Below are positions 9,733 through 18,823 of a stretch of 30,042 nt of DNA, in pieces; the stretch's first letter is position 1, and every line of letters begins with the position of its first letter. The DNA comes from Bodo saltans (lineage: Eukaryota; Euglenozoa; Kinetoplastea; Eubodonida; Bodonidae), in NCBI GenBank assembly GCA_001460835.1, contig CYKH01002072.1, positions 1 to 30,042 of the forward strand, written 5' to 3'. Below the pieces are notes generated by a model. That model did no database searches. It saw only the letters and a list, made by a program, of their open reading frames with translations, and was not told the DNA's origin. Position numbers and translations under genes: made by a program.

Positions 9733-10536
9733 ACCCCTGGTGTTTGCGTCGCGGTGCTACGTCGTGCTGCTGCAGGTGCTAGGCCTGATCAGCTGCGCCG
9801 CCGTGCTTTCTGCTACCCTGACGGACGATAACAATGCGGCTGCTTCTCTCTGCATGCTGGTGATTGCCGTTGTCTCAACAGTGAAATCTGTGGCGGACGT
9901 CTTTTTTATGTTCCTAGCGATTCCTGGTCGCATTCGTCGAGCCGCCGCTGTCGGTGCCCTTGCACAAAAAGACCTTGCCCAAGATCAACGTGGGTGCCGA
10001 TGATCCGACGATCTGGCCTGAAGAGACGCCGGCGCAATTGGAAAAGCGTGTTATGGCTTCCTTTCCACTACCAGTTGCTGCAGGAAAGGAAGGCGGTGAA
10101 GAGGTGGTGGTGGCGCCCGCAAGACAGACAGCTGAGGTAGATCCACTCCTTCTAGAGGAAGATGATCCTTTCGACGACTTGAGCGTGGACACCGATGTGA
10201 TTGGTGGGACTCAACATCATCGCACAAGTAACAACAATTGTGTTCGACTCCTTATTGCATCAACAGGCCATTGAGACGATGCTCGACTTTCCTAATGTTG
10301 CCAATGACCAAGCCCAACAGGAACAAGAAGAACATTAGCAGCAGCACGCCTTTTCTGGAGTTACCGTAGATGATCGTTGGACATTTGAGGGCACGGTGAA
10401 TGAGAGTGACCGATCACATATTACGACACATGCGTCATTGGTGTTGAAGGCAGGTGAGTTGAGAGCAGATGATGTGTTTGTGCAGCACGGTAGGAGGGAG
10501 GAGGAGTTGCTATTGATGTATCGTGATTTGATGTAG
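9733..10536 (+). pseudogene. Decayed C-terminal half of a multi-pass surface protein (paralogue of 18815-22345)
   Basis: The sequence from 9733 matches 21355 onward almost base for base. It encodes VFASRCYVV, LISCAAVLSATL and STVKSVADVFF, that is, the last two membrane helices of the family. Similarity to the intact copy fades near 9960. An acidic tail then follows in a different frame (about 9954-10271), and the frame shifts again near 10245-10275. An in-frame TAG occurs at 10336-10338, and the frame then runs to a TAG at 10534-10536. The end, EEELLLMYRDLM, corresponds to EEALEVMYRDLS near the C-terminus of the intact protein, which confirms that the tail belongs to the family. With two frameshifts, a stop and an inverted 5' part, it is a pseudogene or a donor for gene conversion. 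Confidence 0.82.
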
Positions 10537-11443
10537 AGACACCGCCTTACACTTCTGCGTGCAAAAAAAAAAAGCCTCAAAAAATGTACGATCGTGGTGG
10601 TTTCCGCCCGCGTACAACAGTTTCCCCAGAATAAGTAAAGAAAGTGAGATCAGAGTGCAAGTCTAATTGCGAGTCTAATTATGTATTCGTATTGAGTTGA
10701 ATAGGAGAATGATGAGCGTATGAGTCTGTTTTCATCCCCCCACACCGCTGAAACGTATTCAAAACGTTCCTTTGGTAAGACGAAAAGGATTTCTTGTGTC
10801 CGGCGCCGGCGTTTTAGTTTTGTGAAAGTGTATGTGACCAATAGTTAGTGCAACCAATATGTACAACAAACGACAAGCACAAAAAGATGAGAAGCACTTG
10901 TTTGACAGATAGCAATATTTCATGAGTTGTTATTTTACTGTGAGTCTTTGCTCGCCCCCCATCCTAATTAGTTTTCGTTCTCACCCCTCCCTCAAATACA
11001 ACATTATGTTTCCCCACCACCAAAGGATTTGGCTCTTGTCTCGATGCGTGCATCGTAAACCTTCGGGTGATGTTTTGCCTGTAGAGTTGATGGAGCTTAT
11101 TGAATTGGACGGTGCGCGCCGCAAACTTTCCCAAGTTCCACCCTTGATCAGACTGCATTGCGTATTGCAGTCTAGCGCCGCATTGCAGTCTTGAATTACA
11201 GACATGTTTCAGTTTTATTTTCCATGTTGTGTGAGCCCTGATGTATATCGTTGTTACTATTGCAACGCTCTCCAGTCGACCTTGTTTTTCATTCATTGAT
11301 TTCTACAAAAAAAATAGAAATTTAACTAAGGGTAACCACAAGAGGATACCACATTACCGTTGCTAGTGTGTGTGTGGGGGTAATTAGTACTAACACCTGT
11401 AATTGGCGAATATATTCCTTTCACACTCCTTGAAAGGAGAAAA

Positions 11444-11464
11444 GAGAGAGAGAGAGAGAGAGAG
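11444..11464. repeat. (GA)n microsatellite
   Basis: An uninterrupted AG/GA dinucleotide run of about ten units lies upstream of the putative splice acceptor for the gene at 11626. Confidence 0.85.
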
Positions 11465-11523
11465 CTGTAGTTGCAATCAAACAACTCCAATTATTATCTG
11501 TTGTGTGGTGGTAGAAACACGTG

Positions 11524-11553
11524 CGTTCTCCTGTCTAACCAGCGCTCTTTTAG
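11524..11553 (+). promoter_or_regulatory. Putative trans-splice acceptor for the gene starting at 11626
   Basis: The pyrimidine-rich run CGTTCTCCTGTCTAACC is followed by AG at 11541-11542, and CGCTCTTTT is followed by AG at 11552-11553. Either would leave an A/C-rich 5' UTR of about 72-83 bases, typical of a spliced-leader acceptor. Confidence 0.45.
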
Positions 11554-11625
11554 AAACCAGCAAACAACCAACAACAACAACATCAAGCAACCAAATAACA
11601 ACAAGGATCAAACGGTATTCTTCAG

Positions 11626-14600
11626 ATGGCCCCTCATCACGAACGCCGTCCTTGCAACACGTATTTATTATTCATGAGCACCCTCCTACTCTCGTTGCTT
11701 GTCGTAGCGGCCAGTGCGACAAGTTGGGAATTCCAACTAAACACGACTTTTAGTGGTACCCCCGGCGTCGGCCTCCTACTAACGCGCCCAAATAGCACCG
11801 CGCCGTGGGGCACCGTGTGTGGCAGCTCCCTGTCCACCGACACTGTCGCGATCCTGTGCACAACATTCGGCTTCCCCACTTACATTGGCTCTGTGCTGCA
11901 GCACTACCAAGGCGGCAGTTTAGGTATGCCGACTTACCTGAGCTGGATCCAGTGCAACAAAGGAAGTACACTCCAGCAATGCACAATCAACGAGGACATG
12001 TCGCTCACTACCTGCCAACAACACAAGAACGACATCGGCCTCGACTGTCGCGCACTTGTCGGCCGCGTCGTGGTGCCTGATGGGAGCGACCCGCAGAGCG
12101 GCCGTCTTGAGCTGATGGTGAGCTCTATCCCCGGCGTGTGGGGCACCGTCGCCGCAATCGGCTTCACGGACGCCGCTGCCCTCGCTGCGTGCCACTCCGC
12201 CGGCTTCACGAACATCAGCAGCGCGTACAGCGTTCCGAGCTTTACGAGCCCCAACGCGACGCTGCCCATCTACCTGTCTAACTTGCAGTGCCCCGGCGGG
12301 GTCGCTGACATGACGCTTGAGGACTGCTCGTACTGGTACTACCGCACGAAGGACAACTTTCCTGCGTACGCGCACATCGCTGGCGTGGACTGCAGCGGTG
12401 CCGCACGCCCTGCGGAGCCTGTCATCAGCTACAGCGCCACGGTGGACTCGAGCGTGTCGGCGTCGACGTTTGCCGACCGCGTGGCCAACACGGCGCAGTG
12501 CGGCAGCGACCGCGTGATCGTAATGGGCTCGCACAGCAACGGCACCGCCGGGTTCAGCGTGTTCGAGTTCCGCTTCACGGACAACACGACGAACACGGTC
12601 CAGACGCGGTGGTACCTCGACGACGTGCTGCAGTCGAAGGACTCCAATGCCATCAAGTACAACCTTGTCGCGTACAAGCTGGTCAGCAACCTGACGGCTG
12701 CTGTGCTGCCGACGATGGAGTTCCGCCTCGTGGGCGGGGCGGTGAACTCGACGGGGCGTGTTGAGGTGCGCCCCGACGCGGCGTCGCCGTGGGGCACGAT
12801 CTGCACGGACGGCTTCGGCTTCTCGCAGCTTGCGGCCGTGGCTGTGTGCCACTCTCTCGGGTTTACTGCGAGGTCAGCGACATTTGCCAAGGAGTCAACT
12901 GACACCTTCGGCAACGGCAACGGCTTCCCGTACCTCAGGAACGTGCAGTGCGCGGGCGACAACTACTACCTGCAGAACTGCAGCATGCGCTACGTCCCGC
13001 CGTTGTCCAAGTTCTGGAACGGATGCACCAACAACTATGATCAGACGCGGGATGCAGTCGTTGCTGTCGACTGCAGCCCACCGATGTGGGAGTTCGATCT
13101 CAACAGCACAGCGACTGGCACGCCTGGTGTCGGCCTGGTGCTGGCGCGCCCGAACAGCACCGCGCCGTGGGGCACTGTTTGCGGCCACAATTTTAGAGGT
13201 GATGAGTACACCATTAGCCTGCTCTGCGTGGCCTTGGGCTTCGCCACCACCACCGGTGCTGTTGTTACCGGCTACCAGAGCGGCCGTGGCAGGTTGATGT
13301 ACCTGAGCTCGATTTATTGTCATTTTAGCGTCCCGTACATCGAGATGTGCGCATTCTACCGTGCCTCGTCGTCGGAATCATGTGAGAACGACGCCTTCGG
13401 CCTCGATTGCACTGGTAAATTTCAGTCTGACACCACGATGGCGCCGAATGGAGTTACAACAGTGATGCCTACGAGTGCACCTAGCGCAGCAGTGACGGTC
13501 GCGCCAAGCATGACAACAGTTGCACCCATCAGTAGTGGAACATCAACGGTCTCCCCTAATGCGGCAAGCCCTTCTGCTAGACTGTGGGAATTCCAACTAA
13601 ACACGACAGTAAGTGGTACCCCCGGCGTCGGCCTCCTGCTAACGCGCCCAAATAGCACCGCGCTGTGGGGCACCGTGTGTGGCAGCTCCCTGTCCACCGA
13701 CACTGTCGCGATCCTGTGCACAACATTCGGCTTCCCCACTTACATTGGCTCTGTGCTGCAGCACTACCAAGGCGCCAGTGTAGGGACGCCCACGTATCTT
13801 AGCTGGATTAATTGCAACAAAGGAAGTACACTCCAGCAATGTGGATTTAACGAGGATGCGTCGCTATCCACCTGCCAAGAGCATGTGAGCGACATCGGCC
13901 TTGACTGCCGCGCACTCGTCGGCCGCGTTGTGGCGCCGGATGCGAGTAACCCGCAGCGCGGCCGCCTCGAGCTAATGGTGAGTTCGAACCCCGGCGTGTG
14001 GGGCACGATCGCCTCGTACGGCTTCGCGGACAGCGCCGCCCTCGCTGCGTGCCACTCCGCTGGCTTCGCGAACATCAGCACCGCGTACAGCATTCCGAGC
14101 TTTGCAAGCGCGAACATGACGCTCCCCATCTACCTGTCTAACGTGCAGTGCCCCAGCGGGGTCGCTGACATGACGCTCGAGGACTGCTCGTACTCGTACT
14201 ACCCGGCGTACACGTTCTCTGGCAGCTCGCACGTCGTTGGCGTCGACTGCAGCGGCTCACCACGCCCAGAAGAGCCGATGATCGGCTACAGCGCCACGGT
14301 GGACTCGAGCGTCTCGGTGTCGACGTTTGCCTACCGCGTGGCCAACAGCTACCCTGTGCAGAGCAGCAGCGACCGCGTGATGGTCATGAACTCGTACAGC
14401 AACGGCACCGCCGGGTTCAGCGTGTTCGAGTTCCGCTTCACCGACAACACGACGAACACGGTCCAGACGCGCTGGAACCTCGACAACGCGGTGCTGTCGA
14501 CTTTCCCAGAATATATTAAGTCCTACTTTACCGTGTACAACCTGGTCAACAACCTGACGGCTGCTGTGCTGCCGACGATGGAGTTCCGCCTCGTGGGCGG

Positions 14601-16668
14601 GGCGGTGAACTCGACGGGGCGCGTTGAGGTGCGCCCGGATGCTGAGTCGCCGTGGGGCACGATCTGCACGGACGGCTTCGGCTTCTCGCAGCTTGCGGCC
14701 GTGGCTGTGTGCCACTCCCTCGGCTTTACCGGCAGGGCCGCGATGGTTGCCAAGGTCGTCACAAACACCTTCGGCACCGGCGATGGCTTTCCGTACCTCA
14801 GGAACGTGCAGTGCGTGACCGGCAACTACTACCTGCAGAACTGCAGCTTGCGCTACGTCCCGTCGTCTTCGATGTACTGGAACGGGTGCCCGAATGCGGA
14901 TGCTGCGGTGGACTGCAGCCCGCCTGTGTGGGACTTTGCGCTGAACAGCACCTTGACCGGCACGCCCGGCGTCGGCTTGTTGATGGTGCGCCCAAACAGC
15001 AGCGCGCCGTGGGGCACAGCTTGCCTCACATCCATGTCACCACAGGTGATCAGTCTGTTCTGCGCCAGCGTGGGCTTCCCCACAAGCACCAGCCTTGTGC
15101 TGCAGAATTATGAGGGTGGTCGTGGCATGCCTTTGTACGTGACGTCGATTAACAATTGCAACTCGCTCATTCCGACTATCGACAGCTGCTCGTTCAGACT
15201 CGAATGGTACGACTCCTGTGGGAGCCAACGCTTTGGAGTTGATTGTACAGGGAAATTTCAGTGGCAGGCAAACACACCAACGCCAATCCCCACTCAGTCA
15301 CCAGCACCACAATCCACAAACAACCCAGTGCTTACAGAGTCGGACTGCACCGCATCAAGAGTGAACGATGAAGTAGACGCGATGTACAGCAACATCACCG
15401 GCGCCAACACAATACCAATGAACAGTACAATACTCACTCAATCACGGGTGCTTGCGGACCGGAACATCTCCTACCACCAGCCCCGCTGCATGCAGTACTT
15501 GTGCCTCAACGCCTCATCGATGATGTTCCGCGCGGGGAACGCGTTCTACGGGTGCCAGGGGCAGTACCCCGCGCTATCGGAGCTGACGTTCATGCTGAAC
15601 CACGCGACGAACAGCACGAACAGCGCGCTGTCTGTGAGTGCGATCCCTGCGTACGGCTACTACGGGCAGATCCAGTGCCCGAACGCCTCGGTCGTGTGCG
15701 CGAACGGGTCGACGTTTGCGGGACTCGGTGTGACCGGGTTCCCGAAGCTGCTCGCCGTCAGCCCCTCGCGTGCGTCGGTTGCGGGCAACGTGACGCTGAA
15801 CGTGACGTACGACGTTGGTTCCACGGTGGTGGACAACGTGACGTGCAAGGGTGTGCTGATTGGCGGGCAGCAGACGGACGTATCGACGTGGGTGCCTGGC
15901 GACTTCCGACGCAGAAGCGCGGGTGTGTTTGGGTTGTCTTTTGTCGTCAACACCCTCCCGCTCAGCAGCACAGCGCACGGTGGCGCGAACAGCGACGGCT
16001 CCGGCGTGGTGGACGTGAGCCTGCTATGCATGGTGCCTGGCGTGGTGGAGTGCGGCACGCAGTACGGCGGCTACTGCGCGGTGAACACGTTGCGGCAGGC
16101 ATTTATGCTGGAACCGCTTCCAGTAGCCTCACCACCGCCAGTTGTAGCCGTCACGGCTTCGATTGTCTCCACACTGTCGAGCACAGCCCCCCATCCGTAC
16201 GATGTCACCGTCGACGGTGATGGTGCTGTGCTGTACGTGTCGTACATCTTCAGTGCGGTGTATCGGTTGGCTGCCAATGGGACCGCGATGCTGGTTGCCG
16301 GGATAGGCTACGACTCCGGTGGCTATGCGGAAGGTGTTGGATCGGCGGCCAAGTTTAACCGTCCTTGGGGCATCACATACGATGCTGTAAGCAACATTGC
16401 GTACATTAGTGACCGACTAAACTGTCGTATACGTCAGCTGGACCTCGCCACCAAGAACGTCACCACGTTGGCTGGGATGGGTATTATCGGATTCCAGGAT
16501 GGAGTTGGCACAAACGCCCAATTCTGCGACGCATACGGCATTGTGCACCACGCCAGCGGGGTTCTGTACGTGACGGACAACCAGTTCGTCTACGGCTCGA
16601 ACCACGCGTCCCTCCGCCGGATCAACGTGACGTCTGCTTTTTTTTTTCGAATCAGGTCCGTTACGTGA
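11626..16668 (+). CDS. N-terminal part of giant surface protein: eight SRCR-like domains, leishmanolysin-C-terminal-like module, NHL repeats
   Basis: The product has 1680 residues, with a signal peptide ending near residue 33. SRCR-like domains occupy about 34-143, 146-257, 366-485 and 487-597, and the same set repeats from W654 to about 1209 (offset 620). The third and seventh are textbook: GRVEVRPDA, SPWGTICTDGF, AVAVCHSLGF and YLRNVQC. A Thr/Pro/Ser linker lies at 598-653. Residues about 1240-1500 form a Cys module like the leishmanolysin C-terminus, followed by an IPT/TIG-like stretch. NHL propeller repeats begin at about 1514 (DGVGTNAQF, GITYDAVSN). N-glycosylation sequons are abundant. 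The frame ends at 16668 just after a T10 run. Removing one T continues the NHL repeat in register, so this stop is probably not the natural end. SRCR proteins bind diverse ligands; a recognition role is inferred. Confidence 0.85.
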   Translation: MAPHHERRPCNTYLLFMSTLLLSLLVVAASATSWEFQLNTTFSGTPGVGLLLTRPNSTAPWGTVCGSSLSTDTVAILCTTFGFPTYIGSVLQHYQGGSLGMPTYLSWIQCNKGSTLQQCTINEDMSLTTCQQHKNDIGLDCRALVGRVVVPDGSDPQSGRLELMVSSIPGVWGTVAAIGFTDAAALAACHSAGFTNISSAYSVPSFTSPNATLPIYLSNLQCPGGVADMTLEDCSYWYYRTKDNFPAYAHIAGVDCSGAARPAEPVISYSATVDSSVSASTFADRVANTAQCGSDRVIVMGSHSNGTAGFSVFEFRFTDNTTNTVQTRWYLDDVLQSKDSNAIKYNLVAYKLVSNLTAAVLPTMEFRLVGGAVNSTGRVEVRPDAASPWGTICTDGFGFSQLAAVAVCHSLGFTARSATFAKESTDTFGNGNGFPYLRNVQCAGDNYYLQNCSMRYVPPLSKFWNGCTNNYDQTRDAVVAVDCSPPMWEFDLNSTATGTPGVGLVLARPNSTAPWGTVCGHNFRGDEYTISLLCVALGFATTTGAVVTGYQSGRGRLMYLSSIYCHFSVPYIEMCAFYRASSSESCENDAFGLDCTGKFQSDTTMAPNGVTTVMPTSAPSAAVTVAPSMTTVAPISSGTSTVSPNAASPSARLWEFQLNTTVSGTPGVGLLLTRPNSTALWGTVCGSSLSTDTVAILCTTFGFPTYIGSVLQHYQGASVGTPTYLSWINCNKGSTLQQCGFNEDASLSTCQEHVSDIGLDCRALVGRVVAPDASNPQRGRLELMVSSNPGVWGTIASYGFADSAALAACHSAGFANISTAYSIPSFASANMTLPIYLSNVQCPSGVADMTLEDCSYSYYPAYTFSGSSHVVGVDCSGSPRPEEPMIGYSATVDSSVSVSTFAYRVANSYPVQSSSDRVMVMNSYSNGTAGFSVFEFRFTDNTTNTVQTRWNLDNAVLSTFPEYIKSYFTVYNLVNNLTAAVLPTMEFRLVGGAVNSTGRVEVRPDAESPWGTICTDGFGFSQLAAVAVCHSLGFTGRAAMVAKVVTNTFGTGDGFPYLRNVQCVTGNYYLQNCSLRYVPSSSMYWNGCPNADAAVDCSPPVWDFALNSTLTGTPGVGLLMVRPNSSAPWGTACLTSMSPQVISLFCASVGFPTSTSLVLQNYEGGRGMPLYVTSINNCNSLIPTIDSCSFRLEWYDSCGSQRFGVDCTGKFQWQANTPTPIPTQSPAPQSTNNPVLTESDCTASRVNDEVDAMYSNITGANTIPMNSTILTQSRVLADRNISYHQPRCMQYLCLNASSMMFRAGNAFYGCQGQYPALSELTFMLNHATNSTNSALSVSAIPAYGYYGQIQCPNASVVCANGSTFAGLGVTGFPKLLAVSPSRASVAGNVTLNVTYDVGSTVVDNVTCKGVLIGGQQTDVSTWVPGDFRRRSAGVFGLSFVVNTLPLSSTAHGGANSDGSGVVDVSLLCMVPGVVECGTQYGGYCAVNTLRQAFMLEPLPVASPPPVVAVTASIVSTLSSTAPHPYDVTVDGDGAVLYVSYIFSAVYRLAANGTAMLVAGIGYDSGGYAEGVGSAAKFNRPWGITYDAVSNIAYISDRLNCRIRQLDLATKNVTTLAGMGIIGFQDGVGTNAQFCDAYGIVHHASGVLYVTDNQFVYGSNHASLRRINVTSAFFFRIRSVT
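11725..13419 (+). repeat. SRCR block, copy 1 of internal duplication
   Basis: Four SRCR-like domains and one interposed domain (about residues 34-597) recur with the same order and spacing 1,860 bases downstream. The run 11805-11914 is identical to 13665-13774 over 110 bases, while flanking parts differ by scattered substitutions. Confidence 0.9.
13585..15251 (+). repeat. SRCR block, copy 2 of internal duplication
   Basis: This is the second copy of the four-SRCR block. The offset of 1,860 bases is a multiple of three, so the duplication kept the frame. It differs from copy 1 mainly in short loops and in the C-terminal part of each domain. Confidence 0.9.
15341..16110 (+). repeat. Leishmanolysin-C-terminal-like module, copy 1
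   Basis: A coding module of about 250 residues runs from MYSNITGANTI to CAVNT and recurs at 19316-20030 in the third frame of the locus. Its Cys pattern (RCMQYLC, YGCQGQY, GQIQCPNASVVC) resembles the C-terminal region of M8 peptidases (leishmanolysin/GP63). No HExxH zinc site lies nearby, so no protease activity is claimed. Confidence 0.65.
16638..16647 (+). other. T10 homopolymer at a frameshift
   Basis: Ten T residues interrupt an NHL repeat. The upstream frame stops at 16666-16668. With nine T residues the frame passes into FFESGPLRDGPGLNATFFNPWG, which aligns without gaps to the preceding repeat NVTTLAG...FQDGVGTNAQF. Sequencing error or a recent indel are the likely causes. Confidence 0.75.
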
Positions 16669-18562
16669 TGGGCCTGGGCTGAATGCCACGTTTTTCAACC
16701 CGTGGGGCGCGAAGTGGCACTGCGTGGTTCGTGTTCAGTCGACTGTGTGTGGCGTGCTGGTAGCGGACAACAGCCACGATGCGGTGCGGTTCGTTGCAAT
16801 CGAGGGATTGCCGACGGCAACCGCAGCACTTTCTCCAACGCACACGGCATCGAGCACTGCATCGAGCACCTCATCAATATCAGCCTCATTCAGCGACTCC
16901 AACGAACTGTGGGGTGGGACAAGAGTAGCAGAATATTGGTCATTCGCTCAAAACTCACCAACGATCGCACAGTGTAGAGCTGCCTGTGCGCAACGAAAAG
17001 GTGGATTTCCAGCTACCATAGCATCTGCCGCCGAGAACACGCTCGTGCAAAATACAATTCCCGTTGGGTGGGGTCAAGCACTTATTGGCGGAAACCGATT
17101 AACAGGCGATGGCAACAACTTCAGGTGGACGGAAGGGCCGCTCGGCCGCGAAAACGGTGGGCTAGGCCGGCTATTTTGGAATGGAAAAACCACATCTGGG
17201 ACTTGTGCATCGGGAGCATTTTGCAATTGGCTACCACCTACAGAGCCGAACAACGCCGATAATAACGAACCGATGGTGAATATGTTCCAAACTGATGGAA
17301 AATGGTACGATAACGCGCCAGGCGCGAGCGCGCCTAAAGGATGCGCGTGTAAACGTTTCGTGATCACAGAAACGGTGTCTCAGTCAATGTCACCCACGTG
17401 GTATTATTGGTACCGCGCTGCATCGACGCCCACCCTTACACAATGCCGCGGATACTGTGCACAGCAGCCAGGGGGCTTCTTGGCTGTTATTATGAGTGCA
17501 AGTGAGAATGCTCGTGCNNNNNNNNNNNNNNNNNNNNNNNNNNNNNNNNNNNNNNNNNNNNNNNNNNNNNNNNNNNNNNNNNNNNNNNNNNNNNNNNNNN
17601 NNNNNNNNNNNNNNNNNNNNNNNNNNNNNNNNNNNNNNNNNNNNNNNNNNNNNNNNNNNNNNNNNNNNNNNNNNNNNNNNNNNNNNNNNNNNNNNNNNNN
17701 NNNNNNNNNNNNNNNNNNNNNNNNNNNNNNNNNNNNNNNNNNNNNNNNNNNNNNNNNNNNNNNNNNNNNNNNNNNNNNNNNNNNNNNNNNNNNNNNNNNN
17801 NNNNNNNNNNNNNNNNNCGGCACGCGAACGGCTGACAGCGCCTCGCCCACGAAGACAATGTCAGAATCTACGTCTGCCTCAGGTACTGTGGATAGCGCCT
17901 TGCCAACCAAGTCTGCGTCGGGATCAGTATCTCTATCGGGATCATTGTCGCCATCAATCAACAGCACAGAAACTGCTGGCAGCGCCTCGCCCACGAAAAC
18001 AGTGTCAGAATCTCCGGCTGCCTCAGGCACTGTGGATAGCGCCTCTCCGACCGAGTCGGCGTCGGGATCATTGTCGTCATCGCTCAACGGCACGCGAACG
18101 GCTGACAGCGCCTCGCCCACGAAGACAGTGTCAGAATCTCCGGTTGCCTCAGGTACTGTGGATAGCGCCTTGCCAACCAAGTCTGCGTCGGGATCAGTAT
18201 CTCTATCGGGATCATTGTCGCCATCAATCAACAGCACAGAAACTGCTGGCAGCGCCTCGCCCACGAAAACAGTGTCAGAATCTCCGGCTGCCTCAGGCAC
18301 TGTGGATAGCGCCTCTCCGACCGAGTCGGCGTCGGGATCATTGTCGTCATCGCTCAACGGCACGGAAACTGCTGACAGCGCCTCGCCCACGAAGACAATG
18401 TCAGAATCTCCGGCTGGCTCAGGTACTGTGGATAGCGCCTCTCCGACCGAGTCGGCGTCGGTATCATTGTCAGAATCTTCGTCTGCCTCAGGTACTGTGG
18501 ATAGCGCCTCGCCAACCAAGTCTGCGTCGGGATCAGGATTCGAGACATCACACAAAAACTGA
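16647..18562 (+). CDS. Middle part of giant surface protein: end of NHL propeller, C-type-lectin-like domains, Ser/Thr repeats
   Basis: This frame continues the NHL region (DGPGLNATFFNPWG, GVLVADNSHDAVRF), then a short Ser/Thr linker. A C-type-lectin-like domain follows at about 16907-17380. It has WTEG, an EPN motif encoded at 17243-17251, and a GKWYDNAP segment in the position of the usual WND, ahead of a CACKRF close. EPN plus WND-like residues are the calcium and mannose-type sugar ligands in canonical domains; here the Cys normally after EPN is absent (EPMVNM). A second lectin-like domain starts at 17395 and is cut by the N gap at 17518. After the gap come 90-residue Ser/Thr repeats to 18540. 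There is no ATG at the open end; the frame is not a free-standing gene. The ending GFETSHKN at 18562 results from the duplicated-segment junction. Confidence 0.72.
17518..17817. other. Assembly gap of exactly 300 N
   Basis: Three hundred N fall between the start of the second lectin-like domain and the Ser/Thr tandem repeats. The round length suggests a placeholder or estimated gap. Frame continuity across it carries no information. Confidence 0.98.
17818..18540 (+). repeat. Tandem 270-bp coding repeat (90 residues, Ser/Thr-rich), 2.7 copies
   Basis: Full units run 17818-18087 and 18088-18357, and a diverged partial unit runs 18358-18540. Each unit has two related halves, starting GTRTADSASPTK and TETAGSASPTK. 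The array abuts the N gap, so the real copy number is probably higher and was collapsed in assembly. The composition fits a heavily O-glycosylated stalk. Confidence 0.92.
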
Positions 18563-18823
18563 AATTTCGGCAACAGAGTCGTTGTCAGAATCTGCGTCCT
18601 TGCGTCACAGCACCACAAAGACCCAGTTGCTTGCGAACTCTGCTTCGACAATCGAGCCAACTCACAGTGCTACGACTGCGTCCTTCACTGAGACAACTGT
18701 GTCGATGACGGCTCCAACGGATCTCGTGACGCGTCGTTCGTTATCAGTGACAGTTTCCTTTGGTATGTCACGCTTTCTTAAGGGCTGCGCTGCTGCGTCG
18801 CGAATGAGCGGTGACGTCGACTT
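18540..18823 (+). repeat. 284-bp direct repeat, copy 1
   Basis: It matches 19031-19314 with two mismatches (offset 491 bases). Because 491 is not a multiple of three, the two copies fall in different frames. Copy 1 breaks the reading frame between the 90-residue repeats and the downstream coding region. Confidence 0.93.

Larger units (their letters stand above)
10537..11625. other. Intergenic region before the SRCR-type gene
   Basis: No gene is recognised. A 90-codon ATG frame at 10922-11194 has no visible domain. A (GA)n microsatellite lies at about 11444-11464. A pyrimidine-rich stretch at 11524-11550 and an A/C-rich leader come just before the start at 11626. Confidence 0.55.

Noticed and set aside
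10922-11194. 90-codon ATG frame as a small gene
   Set aside because: There is no domain and no clear splice signal before it. Its last part contains a short internal duplication of GCATTGCAGTCT-like words. Not enough to call.
11920-12852. 310-codon open frame on the - strand
   Set aside because: It lies antisense to clear SRCR coding sequence. The GC-rich third positions of that gene remove stop codons from the opposite strand, and the peptide is Arg/His/Ala-rich without a domain.
15501-16220. 239-codon + strand frame overlapping the leishmanolysin-like module
   Set aside because: It is an out-of-frame reading of GC-rich coding DNA. The overlapping frame has the conserved Cys module and a matching second copy.
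17404-18660. 418-codon open frame on the - strand across the gap
   Set aside because: It spans 300 N and the antisense of the tandem Ser/Thr repeats; the apparent order comes from the repeats.
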